In this document: piece by piece, positions 34,956 to 44,238 of the stretch
Layout of the letters: each line of letters starts with the position of its first letter
Numbering within the stretch: position 1 is the first letter of the stretch
Assembly (NCBI RefSeq): GCF_019880545.1
Contig: NZ_JAINVW010000001.1
Coordinates: 1,302,001 to 1,366,000, forward strand
Origin: Flagellimonas meishanensis
Lineage (GTDB): Bacteria; Bacteroidota; Bacteroidia; Flavobacteriales; Flavobacteriaceae
DNA length: 64,000 nt
Direction of reading: 5' to 3'
The notes under the pieces: generated by a model
Databases searched by the model: none
Told to the model about the DNA's origin: nothing
Seen by the model: the letters and a program-made list of their open reading frames with translations, nothing else
Translations under genes and position numbers: made by a program

Positions 34956-35933
34956 ATGAGAGAAGTAGCCTTTATTAGACAAAATAAAGAAAAATGGTTA
35001 CAGTTTGAAAGAGCTATATCTCAAAAGAAGATTGAGAATCCAGACCAGCTTGCCGATTTGTACCTACAATTGATCAATGATCTGGCATACGCCCAAACCT
35101 ATTACAAGAAAAGCAAACTTGTTGTTTACTTGAACAATCTTGCCGTTCATGTCTATCAAAAAATATATCAGACCAAAAGGGAAGAAAGTAATTTTTTGAT
35201 ATACTTTTTTAAGGTGGAGGTCCCTATGTTGTTGTACCAGTACCGAAGGTACATGCTCTACGCTTTTTCTTTTTTTTTGGTTGCAGTGCTGATAGGTGTC
35301 GTTTCAGCAGCCAATGACGATTCATTTGTACGTCTGATTCTCGGTAACGATTATGTGAACAAAACACTTCAGAATATCGAAAATGGAGACCCCGTGGCCG
35401 TTTATAAAAGTGGAAGCAACTGGGGGAGCTTTATCGGGATTACCTTCAATAATTTAAGGGTCGGCCTTACCGCCTTCGCTTACGGCGTTACCGGAGGTAT
35501 AGGAACGGGATATGTGCTGTTGCAAAATGGGATTATGCTGGGGTCTTTTCAGTATTTTTTTGAGCAACAGGGCGTTTTATGGCAAAGTGCAAAAGGCATC
35601 TGGATTCATGGCGCAATGGAAATCTTTGGGATTGTGGTGGAAGGTGCCGCAGGTTTTATTTTGGGAGCGAGCATCCTGTTTCCGAAGACGTTTTCCAGAT
35701 TGGTTTCGTTCAAACGGGGAATGCGGGATAGCATCAAAATTGTCATCAGCACTTTTCCATTTACAATTGGTGCTGGGTTTTTGGAAGGATATGTGACCCG
35801 ATTTTCAGATACAATGCCCAATTTCTTGGCAGTTATGATCATTTTTGGAACACTGGCCCTGATTTCATACTATTATTTGATCTACCCCCATCAAGTGCAT
35901 AAAAACTTAACCGCATCAAGACTTGAAAACTAA
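34956..35933 (+). CDS. SpoIIM-family (stage II sporulation protein M-like) membrane protein
   Basis: 325 residues. Seen: MREVAFIRQNKEKWLQFE at the N-terminus, a soluble first 100 residues, then about six helices with NNLRVGLTAFAYGVTGGIGT, QNGIMLGSF, WIHGAMEIFGIVVEGAAGF (the conserved HGxxE block) and a C-terminal YYYLIYPHQVH. The family is named after a Bacillus engulfment protein, but most members occur in non-sporulating bacteria. Here it is the first of five plus-strand genes with overlapping ends, so a single membrane complex is likely. It overlaps the DUF4129 gene by 11 bp. Confidence 0.9.
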   Translation: MREVAFIRQNKEKWLQFERAISQKKIENPDQLADLYLQLINDLAYAQTYYKKSKLVVYLNNLAVHVYQKIYQTKREESNFLIYFFKVEVPMLLYQYRRYMLYAFSFFLVAVLIGVVSAANDDSFVRLILGNDYVNKTLQNIENGDPVAVYKSGSNWGSFIGITFNNLRVGLTAFAYGVTGGIGTGYVLLQNGIMLGSFQYFFEQQGVLWQSAKGIWIHGAMEIFGIVVEGAAGFILGASILFPKTFSRLVSFKRGMRDSIKIVISTFPFTIGAGFLEGYVTRFSDTMPNFLAVMIIFGTLALISYYYLIYPHQVHKNLTASRLEN

Positions 35934-36645
35934 AAAATACATTTTTAAGCTTTTCCCGTTTTGGGTTTTGATATTGTCAATAGCGCCCGTTTGCGCCCAA
36001 GATCTTGAAAAAGTACCAGATCTTCCCGAAACGGTTAGGGTGTTGCCGGATAGTTTTAGAGATGATTATAGAGACAAGGTTTACGATTATGTCGAAACAA
36101 CTTCTTGGCTTTCCAGGGCACGTCGTTGGCTTTTGGAGCATATTGCCAATTGGTTTGATCTAGGAGAAACAGGTGCAGTCAACTTTTTTGGCGTATTGGA
36201 ATTTGTTTTTTACTCACTTATTGTTCTGGGAGTGGTTTATCTTATTGTAAAAATCATTTTGAACAAAGAAGGACGCTGGATTTTTAAAAGAAACAAGGAA
36301 AAAGAGAATACCCTAAGTTTTGAAATTGGGGAGAACATTCAGGAGGTGGATTTTGATACACTCATTAAAAAAGCTGTTTCGAACAAAGATTTTAGGGCCG
36401 CAATACGCTATTATTACTTGCTGTTGTTAAAAAAAATGGATCAGTTTGATGTCATTGACTACGATGCACAGAAAACCTCCCACGATTACCAAATGGAAGT
36501 GGAAGGTTCAAAATATGCCGCTGGATTCAATAAAGCAACGTATTACTACATCTACATTTGGTATGGCGAGTTCTTGATTGATGAAGAGGAGTACGGAACA
36601 ATATCGGGTGTATATCGGCAACTGCTAAATCAATTTGCAAAATGA
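35923..36645 (+). CDS. DUF4129 domain membrane protein
   Basis: 240 residues. Seen: a signal-like first helix (LFPFWVLILSIAPVCAQ), a periplasmic stretch ending DSFRDDYRDKVYDYVE, a second helix at about residues 88-110 (VFYSLIVLGVVYLIVKII), and a cytoplasmic C-terminal helical DUF4129 region with AIRYYYLLLLKKMDQ and ATYYYIYIWYGEF. Such domains often occur with transglutaminase and DUF58 proteins. Start and end overlap both neighbours (11 bp and 4 bp), so expression is coupled with the SpoIIM and DUF4350 genes. Confidence 0.85.
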   Translation: MKTKKYIFKLFPFWVLILSIAPVCAQDLEKVPDLPETVRVLPDSFRDDYRDKVYDYVETTSWLSRARRWLLEHIANWFDLGETGAVNFFGVLEFVFYSLIVLGVVYLIVKIILNKEGRWIFKRNKEKENTLSFEIGENIQEVDFDTLIKKAVSNKDFRAAIRYYYLLLLKKMDQFDVIDYDAQKTSHDYQMEVEGSKYAAGFNKATYYYIYIWYGEFLIDEEEYGTISGVYRQLLNQFAK

Positions 36646-37841
36646 ACAAAAAAGGTGTCTTCGCGTTGTGCGCAATGTTGCTTTTGGCCGTATTCATTAT
36701 TGCCAACAGAAGTAATAAGGTGGATTGGACGCCTACTTTTGATGAAAATGGGACAAAACCATTGGATACCAAAGTATTTTTTGACCAGTTGCCCGCTTGG
36801 TTTAACGGAAAATCAACCAAGAAGATTCACACCACTTTCTACGAATACGACCAATATTTGAGGTTGCAACCGGTAGACTCCCTTAAAAACTACATCAGCA
36901 TTTCTTCCAACTATCATATTGATGAAACCTCCTTCGAAGCACTTTTGGAATATGTGGCATATGGTAACAATGCATTTATATCAGCACATAGTTTTCCGTA
37001 TTTCATGAAGGACACGTTGGCTTTTGATACCACGTACCATCCAATTGATCTTGAAGAAAAAACAACTACCCTGTTTTTAAATTATGCCCAGGACTCATTG
37101 AAATATCTATCAAAAATCCAACTGGGAAAAGCTTATGTGAAGGACACAACAACGGTAAAAAAACTGGGCTATTTGTCGGTAGATGGAGAAAAACAGCTTA
37201 CCAATTTTGTTGGCATACCCTTTTATGATGGCATTTTTTATATTCACACCACTCCGGAAGTATTTACAAACTATCAAATGTTGAATGTTGATGATGTGAA
37301 CTATTTGAACGCCGTAGTTTCATACTTGCCCAATGAGCCCATACTTTTGGATAAAGCCATAAAGATTGATGCCGAAGTTGACCAGAGTCCGCTTAGGTTC
37401 ATCACTTCAAGAGAATCCCTGAGATGGGCTTGGTATCTTTTGCTGTTGGCCATAGGTATGTTCTTGATTTTCAATGCAAAAAGGCGCCAGCGTATTGTGC
37501 CCATAATTTTACCATTAAAAAATACAACTACGGAATTTGTGCATACCGTAAGCAATCTGCATTACGAGGCCGAGGATTATAATGGGGTCATTCAGAAAAT
37601 GATCATCCATTTTTTAGAATTTGTAAGGAGCAATTATCATCTTTCCACAGAACATTTGAATCAAGATTTTATAAAAAAACTGGCCTTGAAATCAGGAAGG
37701 CCATTGGAACAAGTTCAGGAGTTGGTGCTGTTGATCTCAAAAATGCGAACCCATAACTTTAAAACAAAAGAACCACTCATAAAACTAAATAAAGCAATAG
37801 AAAAGTTCTACAATAACGATTACCACACTTATGGAAAATAA
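36642..37841 (+). CDS. DUF4350 domain protein
   Basis: 399 residues with an N-terminal helix (about residues 5-23) and a second helix near residue 265 (LRWAWYLLLLAIGMFLI). Between them lies the DUF4350 domain, here with TKPLDTKVFFDQLPAWFNG, NYISISSNYHIDETSFEALL and YVAYGNNAFISAHSFP; this region resembles a Rossmann-like sensor fold that is topologically extracytoplasmic. The C-terminal 110 residues are cytoplasmic and helical. Overlaps of 4 bp upstream and 11 bp downstream link it to DUF4129 and MoxR. The function is unknown; a ligand-sensing partner of the ATPase is a guess. Confidence 0.83.
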   Translation: MNKKGVFALCAMLLLAVFIIANRSNKVDWTPTFDENGTKPLDTKVFFDQLPAWFNGKSTKKIHTTFYEYDQYLRLQPVDSLKNYISISSNYHIDETSFEALLEYVAYGNNAFISAHSFPYFMKDTLAFDTTYHPIDLEEKTTTLFLNYAQDSLKYLSKIQLGKAYVKDTTTVKKLGYLSVDGEKQLTNFVGIPFYDGIFYIHTTPEVFTNYQMLNVDDVNYLNAVVSYLPNEPILLDKAIKIDAEVDQSPLRFITSRESLRWAWYLLLLAIGMFLIFNAKRRQRIVPIILPLKNTTTEFVHTVSNLHYEAEDYNGVIQKMIIHFLEFVRSNYHLSTEHLNQDFIKKLALKSGRPLEQVQELVLLISKMRTHNFKTKEPLIKLNKAIEKFYNNDYHTYGK

Positions 37842-38811
37842 CGATATAGAATTCAATAGTAGACTGGACCTTCAAGAATTGCAGGCTAGTGTTTCCCGAA
37901 TAAGAACGGAACTTGCAAAGGTAATTGTAGGTCAGAAGCAATTGGTCAATTTATTGGTGACCGCACTCTTGGCCGAAGGCCATGTATTGTTGGAAGGCGC
38001 TCCAGGAGTAGCAAAAACAATTACCGCCAAATTATTGGCAAAATCTTTGGCTGTTGACTTTAACCGAATACAGTTTACTCCGGATTTAATGCCATCCGAT
38101 GTTTTGGGAACTTCAATTTTCAATTTGAAAAAATCAGAATTTGAATTCAAAAAGGGTCCCATTTTTTCCAATATCATCTTGGCGGACGAAATCAATAGGG
38201 CACCTGCAAAAACCCAAGCTGCCTTATTTGAGGTGATGGAAGAGCGACAAGTGACCATGGATGGTGAAAAATATCTTTTGGATCCACCCTACATGATACT
38301 GGCTACCCAAAACCCTATAGAACAAGAAGGTACCTATAGACTGCCAGAGGCCCAATTGGATCGTTTTCTTTTTAAAATAAACATAGATTACCCCAATTTG
38401 GAAGAAGAAGTGGAGATCATTACACGGGAACATGGGTTAAAGACTTCAAAATTGGATATGGTTACCAGTAGTCTGGACAAAACCAAGATTATGGAATTCC
38501 AAAAATTGATTTTACAGGTGAGGGTAGAGGCAAACCTGATAAAATACATCGCGGAGATTATTTTGAATACCCGTACCAATCCATTTTTATACCTAGGGGC
38601 TTCCCCTCGGGCTTCCATTGCCCTGTTGAAGGCCAGCAAGGCATTTGCCGCAATAAATGGTCGTGATTTTGTCACTCCGGAGGATATAAAACAAATTGCA
38701 GTTCCAGTGCTTCAGCACAGAGTGATTATTACACCGGAAAGGGAAATGGAAGGTATTACAACAACCCAGGTGATCAACGATATTTTACAAAGCGTGGAGA
38801 TTCCCAAATAA
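37831..38811 (+). CDS. MoxR-type AAA+ ATPase
   Basis: 326 residues, cytosolic. Seen: Walker A GAPGVAKTITAKLL near residue 52, LMPSDVLGTSIF, Walker B IILADEINRAPAKTQAALFE, sensor 1 MILATQNPIEQEGTYRLPEA, LDRFLFKI and the lid with YLGASPRASIALLKASKAFA (sensor 2 Arg). MoxR ATPases act as chaperones for the maturation or assembly of partner proteins, often with von Willebrand or DUF58 proteins as here. It begins 11 bp inside DUF4350 and ends 10 bp before DUF58. Confidence 0.95.
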   Translation: MENNDIEFNSRLDLQELQASVSRIRTELAKVIVGQKQLVNLLVTALLAEGHVLLEGAPGVAKTITAKLLAKSLAVDFNRIQFTPDLMPSDVLGTSIFNLKKSEFEFKKGPIFSNIILADEINRAPAKTQAALFEVMEERQVTMDGEKYLLDPPYMILATQNPIEQEGTYRLPEAQLDRFLFKINIDYPNLEEEVEIITREHGLKTSKLDMVTSSLDKTKIMEFQKLILQVRVEANLIKYIAEIILNTRTNPFLYLGASPRASIALLKASKAFAAINGRDFVTPEDIKQIAVPVLQHRVIITPEREMEGITTTQVINDILQSVEIPK

Positions 38812-38821
38812 GTAGGTTGTA

Positions 38822-40186
38822 ATGGCTGAGCACTCAATTTCAAACACATTTGTTGCAAAATTTTATAAAAACCTGTTTTTGAACAATAGGTTTTTCTATG
38901 CCTTTTTTGCAATAATCGTGCTCTTTGTGCTAAGCTATATGTTGCCAAGTTTACTGGTTATATCCAAGTTGTTGGTTTTCATCTTCTCTATAGTTGTGGT
39001 GTTGGATGTCCTGATTCTTTTCGGCGCGAAAAAAGGACTGGAGGGAGAAAGGATACTTCCTGAAAAATTCTCGAACGGAGATGCAAACCAGGTTGCCTTG
39101 AACATAAAAAACAAATATTCCCTAAAAATATACTGCACGATTGAGGATGAACTGCCATCCCAATTTCAACAGCGGGATTTTAACCTAAGGATACAGATAG
39201 ACCCCAACCAAGAAGAGCGGATTGCATATTTCGTGACTCCAAAAGAAAGAGGGGAATATTGGTTTGGAAAACTGCACGTATTCGCGGCTAATAAAATAGG
39301 ATTTGTTACACGTAGATTTTCTTTCGAAAGCTCACAAATGGTAAAAACCTATCCTAGTTTTCTTCAACTTAAAAAGTATGACTTTATATCGTTGAACCAA
39401 TCCAACATGCAATTCGGAATTAAAAAGATACGCAGGATAGGGCACTCATTTGAGTTTGAACAAATAAAGGAATATGTGCAGGGAGATAACATAAGGGACA
39501 TCAATTGGAAAGCCACCGCTAAACGAAACCAATTGATGGTAAACCAGTTTCAGGACGAAAAATCACAACAGATATATTCCATTATCGATAAGGGAAGGGT
39601 CATGAAAATGCCATTTGAGGGATTGAGCCTATTGGATTATGCGATTAATGCCGCGCTGGTAATAAGTAGTGTTGTGGTGCGAAAACATGATAAAGCCGGT
39701 TTGTTTTCATTTTCGAAAAAGGCCGATAATTTTATCGTTGCCGAAAGAAGAAATTCGCAGATGAATTTAATCCAAGAATCACTGTACAATGTAAACACCG
39801 ATTACAGTGAATCCGATTTTGGGAACCTCTACGGCCTTATCAAAAGAAAGATTACAATACGAAGTTTGCTCCTTCTGTATACCAATTTTGCCAGTTTGGA
39901 TGCCGTACACCGACAAATGGGGTATTTACGGGCCATCAATAAAAGTCATTTGTTGGTAGTTATTTTCTTTGAGAATACTGAATTGGAAAAGCTCAAAAGG
40001 CAAAAAGCAAATACGGTACAGGAAATTTTTGATAAGACAATTGCCGAAAAATTCAGTTTCGATAAAAAACTGATTGCAGCAGAACTGAACACATATGGCA
40101 TACAGACCATACTTACGGCACCAAATAACCTCACCATTGATACCATAAACAAGTATTTGGAAATAAAGGCCAAAGGACTATTGTAG
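38822..40186 (+). CDS. DUF58 domain protein
   Basis: 454 residues. Seen: two N-terminal helices (about residues 22-60), then a beta-rich region and the DUF58 signature GHSFEFEQIKEYVQGDNIRDI with NWKATAKRNQLMVNQF, where canonical members show EFxxLRxYxxGDxxRxIxW. A von Willebrand-like C-terminal part follows (YSIIDKGRVM, then GLSLLDYAINAALVISSVV). It is the usual partner of MoxR and ends the cluster, which stands between the sulfur operon and the second methionine operon. Roles in envelope maintenance have been proposed for such clusters; none is proven for this one. Confidence 0.93.
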   Translation: MAEHSISNTFVAKFYKNLFLNNRFFYAFFAIIVLFVLSYMLPSLLVISKLLVFIFSIVVVLDVLILFGAKKGLEGERILPEKFSNGDANQVALNIKNKYSLKIYCTIEDELPSQFQQRDFNLRIQIDPNQEERIAYFVTPKERGEYWFGKLHVFAANKIGFVTRRFSFESSQMVKTYPSFLQLKKYDFISLNQSNMQFGIKKIRRIGHSFEFEQIKEYVQGDNIRDINWKATAKRNQLMVNQFQDEKSQQIYSIIDKGRVMKMPFEGLSLLDYAINAALVISSVVVRKHDKAGLFSFSKKADNFIVAERRNSQMNLIQESLYNVNTDYSESDFGNLYGLIKRKITIRSLLLLYTNFASLDAVHRQMGYLRAINKSHLLVVIFFENTELEKLKRQKANTVQEIFDKTIAEKFSFDKKLIAAELNTYGIQTILTAPNNLTIDTINKYLEIKAKGLL

Positions 40187-40214
40187 CACACCGCAAAATT
40201 TTACGACGTATTCT

Positions 40215-40245
40215 TTGTTTTTAAAACTAATGTGCCGTTACTTTG
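40215..40245 (+). promoter_or_regulatory. Putative promoter of the second SAM-riboswitch operon
   Basis: TTG at 40215-40217, a 20-bp spacer and TTACTTTG at 40238-40245, one base off TAnnTTTG. It places the transcription start just before the riboswitch. Confidence 0.5.
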
Positions 40246-40272
40246 CGCTCAGTTCATTTAAAAATTGAAATT

Positions 40273-40389
40273 GTTATCAAGAAAGGTGGAGGGATTGGAC
40301 CCTGCGAAGCCTTAGCAACCCTCGACTTCGAGAAGGTGCTACATTCTACCCTTGTTTCCGTTTTTGGAAAATGTATTGGGAAGGATAAC
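40273..40389 (+). ncRNA. SAM-I (S-box) riboswitch upstream of the methionine synthase genes
   Basis: Core sequences are GTTATCAAGAAAGGTGGAGGG, GAAGCCTTAGCAACC and GAGAAGGTGCTACATTC. P1 pairs GTTATC (40273-40278) with GATAAC (40384-40389). It is a clear paralogue of the element at 22096 with a shorter P3 (CTCGACTTCGAG). Downstream, a small TCCC/GGGA hairpin (40447-40458) lies five bases before the ATG of the first gene and could take part in translational control. Confidence 0.95.
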
Positions 40390-40462
40390 GTAAAGGATAC
40401 ATTCAACGGTATTTTTCCACACTTTTCTTGATACACTTCAAAAATATCCCTTTAGGGACTTT

Positions 40463-41476
40463 ATGAGTGTAATGAATATTGAAGAATTAATACAAAAGCG
40501 GATTTTGGTGCTGGACGGTGCTATGGGTACCATGTTGCAGCGCTATAAATTTCAGGAGGCCGATTTTAGGGGGGAACGCTTCAAGGATTGGCCGCATCCC
40601 CTTCAAGGGAACAACGATCTGCTGTCGTTGACACAACCACATGCCATTAAGGAAATCCACAGAAAATATTTTGAAGCGGGTGCCGATATCGTGGAGACCA
40701 ACACCTTTTCGGGTACATCCATAGCTATGGCCGATTATGGCATGGAAGGCCTGGTATACGAACTCAACTTTGAATCTGCCAGAATCGCCAAAATGGTTGC
40801 AGAGGAATTTACCGAAAGGAATCCGGAGAAACCAAGATTCGTGGCCGGCAGTATTGGACCCACCAACAAAACGGCAAGCCTTTCACCAGATGTGAACGAT
40901 CCAGGTTATAGGGGCGTAAGTTTCAATGAACTGCGCGTGGCCTACAAGGAACAGGTAGAGGCGCTCTTGGATGGTGGAGTGGATATTTTGTTGGTTGAGA
41001 CCATTTTTGACACCCTGAATGCCAAAGCGGCATTGTTTGCCATTGAGGAAGTAAAGGATGAACAACATATTGAAGTACCTGTTATGGTCAGCGGAACCAT
41101 TACGGATGCCTCCGGCAGAACCTTATCTGGACAAACGGCAGAGGCCTTTTTGATTTCCATTTCGCACATACCCATAATATCCGTTGGGTTCAACTGTGCC
41201 TTGGGGGCCAAACAGCTCACGCCACATTTGGAAGTCATTTCCGCGAAATCCGATTTTGCCATTTCTGCCCATCCCAATGCAGGTCTGCCCAACGCTTTTG
41301 GACAATATGATGAAACTCCGGAACAGATGGCAGAACAGATCAAGGAATATTTAGAAAAAGGATTGGTGAACATCGTGGGAGGTTGTTGTGGCACCACACC
41401 GGAACATATCAAGGCCATAGCCAATTTGGTAAAGCAATATCAACCTAGAAAACTTCTGGTGCCCATTAGGGCTTGA
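40463..41476 (+). CDS. Homocysteine S-methyltransferase module of split methionine synthase
   Basis: 337 residues matching only the N-terminal zinc module of MetH. Seen: [51 protein letters not shown], and the zinc cysteines Cys245 (SVGFNCALG) with Cys308 and Cys309 ([10 protein letters not shown]), at almost the same spacing as in E. coli MetH. It takes the methyl group from cobalamin on the partner protein to make methionine. The stop is 3 bp before the start of that partner gene. A stand-alone homocysteine methyltransferase such as MmuM is less likely, given this placement. Confidence 0.94.
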   Translation: MSVMNIEELIQKRILVLDGAMGTMLQRYKFQEADFRGERFKDWPHPLQGNNDLLSLTQPHAIKEIHRKYFEAGADIVETNTFSGTSIAMADYGMEGLVYELNFESARIAKMVAEEFTERNPEKPRFVAGSIGPTNKTASLSPDVNDPGYRGVSFNELRVAYKEQVEALLDGGVDILLVETIFDTLNAKAALFAIEEVKDEQHIEVPVMVSGTITDASGRTLSGQTAEAFLISISHIPIISVGFNCALGAKQLTPHLEVISAKSDFAISAHPNAGLPNAFGQYDETPEQMAEQIKEYLEKGLVNIVGGCCGTTPEHIKAIANLVKQYQPRKLLVPIRA

Positions 41477-41479
41477 TTT

Positions 41480-44158
41480 ATGACGAAAGAAAGCAAACAG
41501 CGATATCTTAAGCTAAGTGGCCTTGAACCCTTGGTCATAACCCCGGAAAGCAATTTCATCAATGTGGGGGAAAGGACCAATGTGGCCGGTTCCAAAAAAT
41601 TTCTTCACTTGATCAAGGAGGATAAATACGATGAGGCCCTCGAAATTGCGCGCCATCAAGTGGAGGGTGGCGCACAGATCATCGATGTGAATATGGATGA
41701 TGGTCTTATCGATGGAAAAGAGGCCATGGTCAAGTTCCTGAACCTTGTTGTTGCCGAACCGGATATTTCACGTGTGCCCATTATGATCGACAGCTCCAAA
41801 TGGGAAATCATAGAAGCCGGGCTCCAAGTTGTGCAGGGAAAATGCGTGGTGAACTCCATCAGCCTGAAAGAGGGTGAGAAGGAATTCATGAGACAGGCAA
41901 AATTGATAAAACGTTATGGTGCGGCGGTCATTGTTATGGCATTTGATGAGGTGGGCCAGGCCGACAATTTGGAAAGGCGTATCGAGATAGCCAAGCGTTC
42001 CTATGATATTTTGGTCAATCAGGTGAAGTTTCCTCCGGAGGACATCATCTTCGATTTGAACATTTTTCCTGTGGCCACCGGAATGGACGAACACAGACGC
42101 AACGCCATCGACTTTATTGAAGGTACAAGATGGGTTCGCGAAAATCTGCCATATTGCAGCGTGAGTGGTGGTGTCAGCAACGTATCCTTTTCATTTAGGG
42201 GAAACAATACGGTTCGGGAGGCCATGCACTCCGTGTTTCTCTACCATGCCATTAGGGCGGGAATGAATATGGGTATCGTGAACCCAGCTTTGCTGGAAGT
42301 CTATGATGATATTCCCAAAGATCTATTGGAGCATGTTGAAGATGTGATCCTAAATCGAAGGGAAGATGCCACCGAACGCCTTCTGGAATTTGCCGAGACC
42401 GTAGTGGGGAAGGCCAGGGAAAGCAAAGTGGACCTTACCTGGAGGGAGGAACCCTTACAGGATAGGATAACCCGGGCCTTGGTGAAGGGAATTGACCAAT
42501 ATATTGTTGAGGATGTAGAAGAAGCCCGGCAACAGGCTTCTAAACCCTTGGAGGTCATTGAAGGCCATTTGATGACCGGAATGAATGTGGTGGGAGACCT
42601 GTTCGGCAGCGGAAAGATGTTCCTGCCCCAAGTGGTAAAATCGGCAAGGGTGATGAAAAAAGCGGTGGCCTACCTTACCCCGTACATTGAAGCATCCAAG
42701 GATGAAGGGTCAAAACCTGCCGGTAAAATTTTGATGGCCACAGTAAAAGGCGACGTGCATGACATTGGAAAGAACATTGTTAGCGTGGTATTGGCCTGCA
42801 ACAATTACAAAATTGTGGATTTGGGCGTGATGGTTCCACCGGAAAAGATCATCAACAAGGCCAAGGAAGAACAAGTGGACATTATTGGATTAAGTGGATT
42901 GATCACCCCATCCCTGGATGAAATGGTGTTTTTGGCCAAGGAAATGGAGCGCCAAAATTTCACGGTTCCCTTGTTAATTGGCGGTGCCACCACGAGCAAG
43001 GCCCATACTGCGGTCAAGATAGACCCTGTCTATAGTCAGGCCGTGGTCCATGTGAACGATGCTTCCAGAGCGGTGACCGTGGTTGGGGATTTATTGCAAA
43101 ATGAAACTTCGGACGGTTACAAAAAGGCTGTGAAACTGGATTATGAGAGTTTTCGGGAAAAGTTTTTGAACCGCTCTAAACAGAAAGAGTATTTGAGTCT
43201 GGAAGAGGCCCGAAAGAACAAGCTGCGGATTGATTGGAACCCTTCGGACATCAAAGAACCCGATCAACTGGGTATTCAGGTTTGGGATGACTTTGATTTG
43301 GGCAAATTGAAGGACTTCATCGATTGGACCCCCTTTTTTAGAAGTTGGGACCTACATGGCAAATATCCCAACATTCTTGGGGATGATATTGTGGGCAAAC
43401 AGGCCACCGAACTTTTTGAGGATGCACAAATACTGTTGTCCAAGATTTTGAACAAAAAACTATTGAAGGGCAAGGCAATTTTTGGACTGTTTTCTGCCAA
43501 TCAAGTCAATGATGATGACATTGAGGTGACTAAAGAAAGCGAGATGTTCGTTTTCCGAACCCTTCGCCAACAGCTTAAAAAACGTGATGGCGTGCCCAAC
43601 ATCGCCCTGGCCGATTTTATAGCACCCAAAGAAGTTGGGATTCAGGGCTATATTGGTTGTTTTTGTGTTAGTACCGGATTCGGAACGCAAGAATTGGCCA
43701 CAGAGTTTGAAAAAAACCATGATGATTATAGTTCCATTATGGTCAAAGCCTTGGCCGATCGTTTGGCGGAAGCCTTTGCGGAATACCTGCATAGGGAGGT
43801 CCGGACCAAACATTGGGGCTATGCCACAGATGAAAACCTGGACAATGATGCGCTGATCGATGAAAAATACCAGGGCATCCGCCCCGCCCCTGGTTATCCC
43901 GCTTGTCCCGACCATTTGGAAAAGTTGACCATTTGGGAGGTATTGGGGGTAAAGGAAAAAATCGGTGTGGAACTCACGGAAAGTTTGGCCATGTGGCCTG
44001 CGTCCAGTGTAAGTGGGTATTATTTTGCCCATCCCAAGGCCAAATATTTCGGATTGGGAAAAATAAAGCAAGATCAGGTATCGGATTTTGCGAAAAGAAA
44101 AGGGATAACAGTGGAGGAGGCCCAAAAGTGGCTGGCTCCCAATATAGTTGATGATTAA
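41480..44158 (+). CDS. metH: Cobalamin-dependent methionine synthase, folate/B12/reactivation modules
   Basis: 892 residues equal to MetH without its homocysteine module. In order: the pterin-binding folate domain ([19 protein letters not shown], then [12 protein letters not shown]), the B12 cap helices ([20 protein letters not shown]), the B12-binding domain with [11 protein letters not shown], where His427 is the cobalt ligand, then [16 protein letters not shown], and the SAM reactivation domain with [12 protein letters not shown] and [10 protein letters not shown]. Together with the preceding gene it forms the complete enzyme. It sits under the SAM riboswitch, with metF 80 bp downstream. 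Confidence 0.96.
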   Translation: MTKESKQRYLKLSGLEPLVITPESNFINVGERTNVAGSKKFLHLIKEDKYDEALEIARHQVEGGAQIIDVNMDDGLIDGKEAMVKFLNLVVAEPDISRVPIMIDSSKWEIIEAGLQVVQGKCVVNSISLKEGEKEFMRQAKLIKRYGAAVIVMAFDEVGQADNLERRIEIAKRSYDILVNQVKFPPEDIIFDLNIFPVATGMDEHRRNAIDFIEGTRWVRENLPYCSVSGGVSNVSFSFRGNNTVREAMHSVFLYHAIRAGMNMGIVNPALLEVYDDIPKDLLEHVEDVILNRREDATERLLEFAETVVGKARESKVDLTWREEPLQDRITRALVKGIDQYIVEDVEEARQQASKPLEVIEGHLMTGMNVVGDLFGSGKMFLPQVVKSARVMKKAVAYLTPYIEASKDEGSKPAGKILMATVKGDVHDIGKNIVSVVLACNNYKIVDLGVMVPPEKIINKAKEEQVDIIGLSGLITPSLDEMVFLAKEMERQNFTVPLLIGGATTSKAHTAVKIDPVYSQAVVHVNDASRAVTVVGDLLQNETSDGYKKAVKLDYESFREKFLNRSKQKEYLSLEEARKNKLRIDWNPSDIKEPDQLGIQVWDDFDLGKLKDFIDWTPFFRSWDLHGKYPNILGDDIVGKQATELFEDAQILLSKILNKKLLKGKAIFGLFSANQVNDDDIEVTKESEMFVFRTLRQQLKKRDGVPNIALADFIAPKEVGIQGYIGCFCVSTGFGTQELATEFEKNHDDYSSIMVKALADRLAEAFAEYLHREVRTKHWGYATDENLDNDALIDEKYQGIRPAPGYPACPDHLEKLTIWEVLGVKEKIGVELTESLAMWPASSVSGYYFAHPKAKYFGLGKIKQDQVSDFAKRKGITVEEAQKWLAPNIVDD

Positions 44159-44162
44159 AGTT

Positions 44163-44228
44163 TGTCATTTCTGTGAAGACAGGAATCCAAATAAATTAGA
44201 TAAGATTCCCACTTTCGTAGGAATGACA
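44163..44228. repeat. Imperfect hairpin repeat between metH and metF
   Basis: A 66-bp element. TGTCATTTCTGTGAAGACAG pairs imperfectly with the inverted right arm that ends GTAGGAATGACA, and inner GGAATC pairs with GATTCC. This type (TGTCATTCCTGCGAA... and its inverse) resembles dispersed intergenic repeats seen in several flavobacteria. It may stabilise or separate the two messages; it lacks a T-tract. Confidence 0.55.
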
Positions 44229-44238
44229 GAAAGCATTT

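Noticed and set aside
40243..40431. A 62-codon plus-strand frame over the second SAM riboswitch
   Set aside because: It reads through the conserved aptamer; the base conservation is explained by the RNA.
41768..42094. Minus-strand frame of 108 codons inside metH
   Set aside because: It is antisense to the folate-binding domain with no family features.
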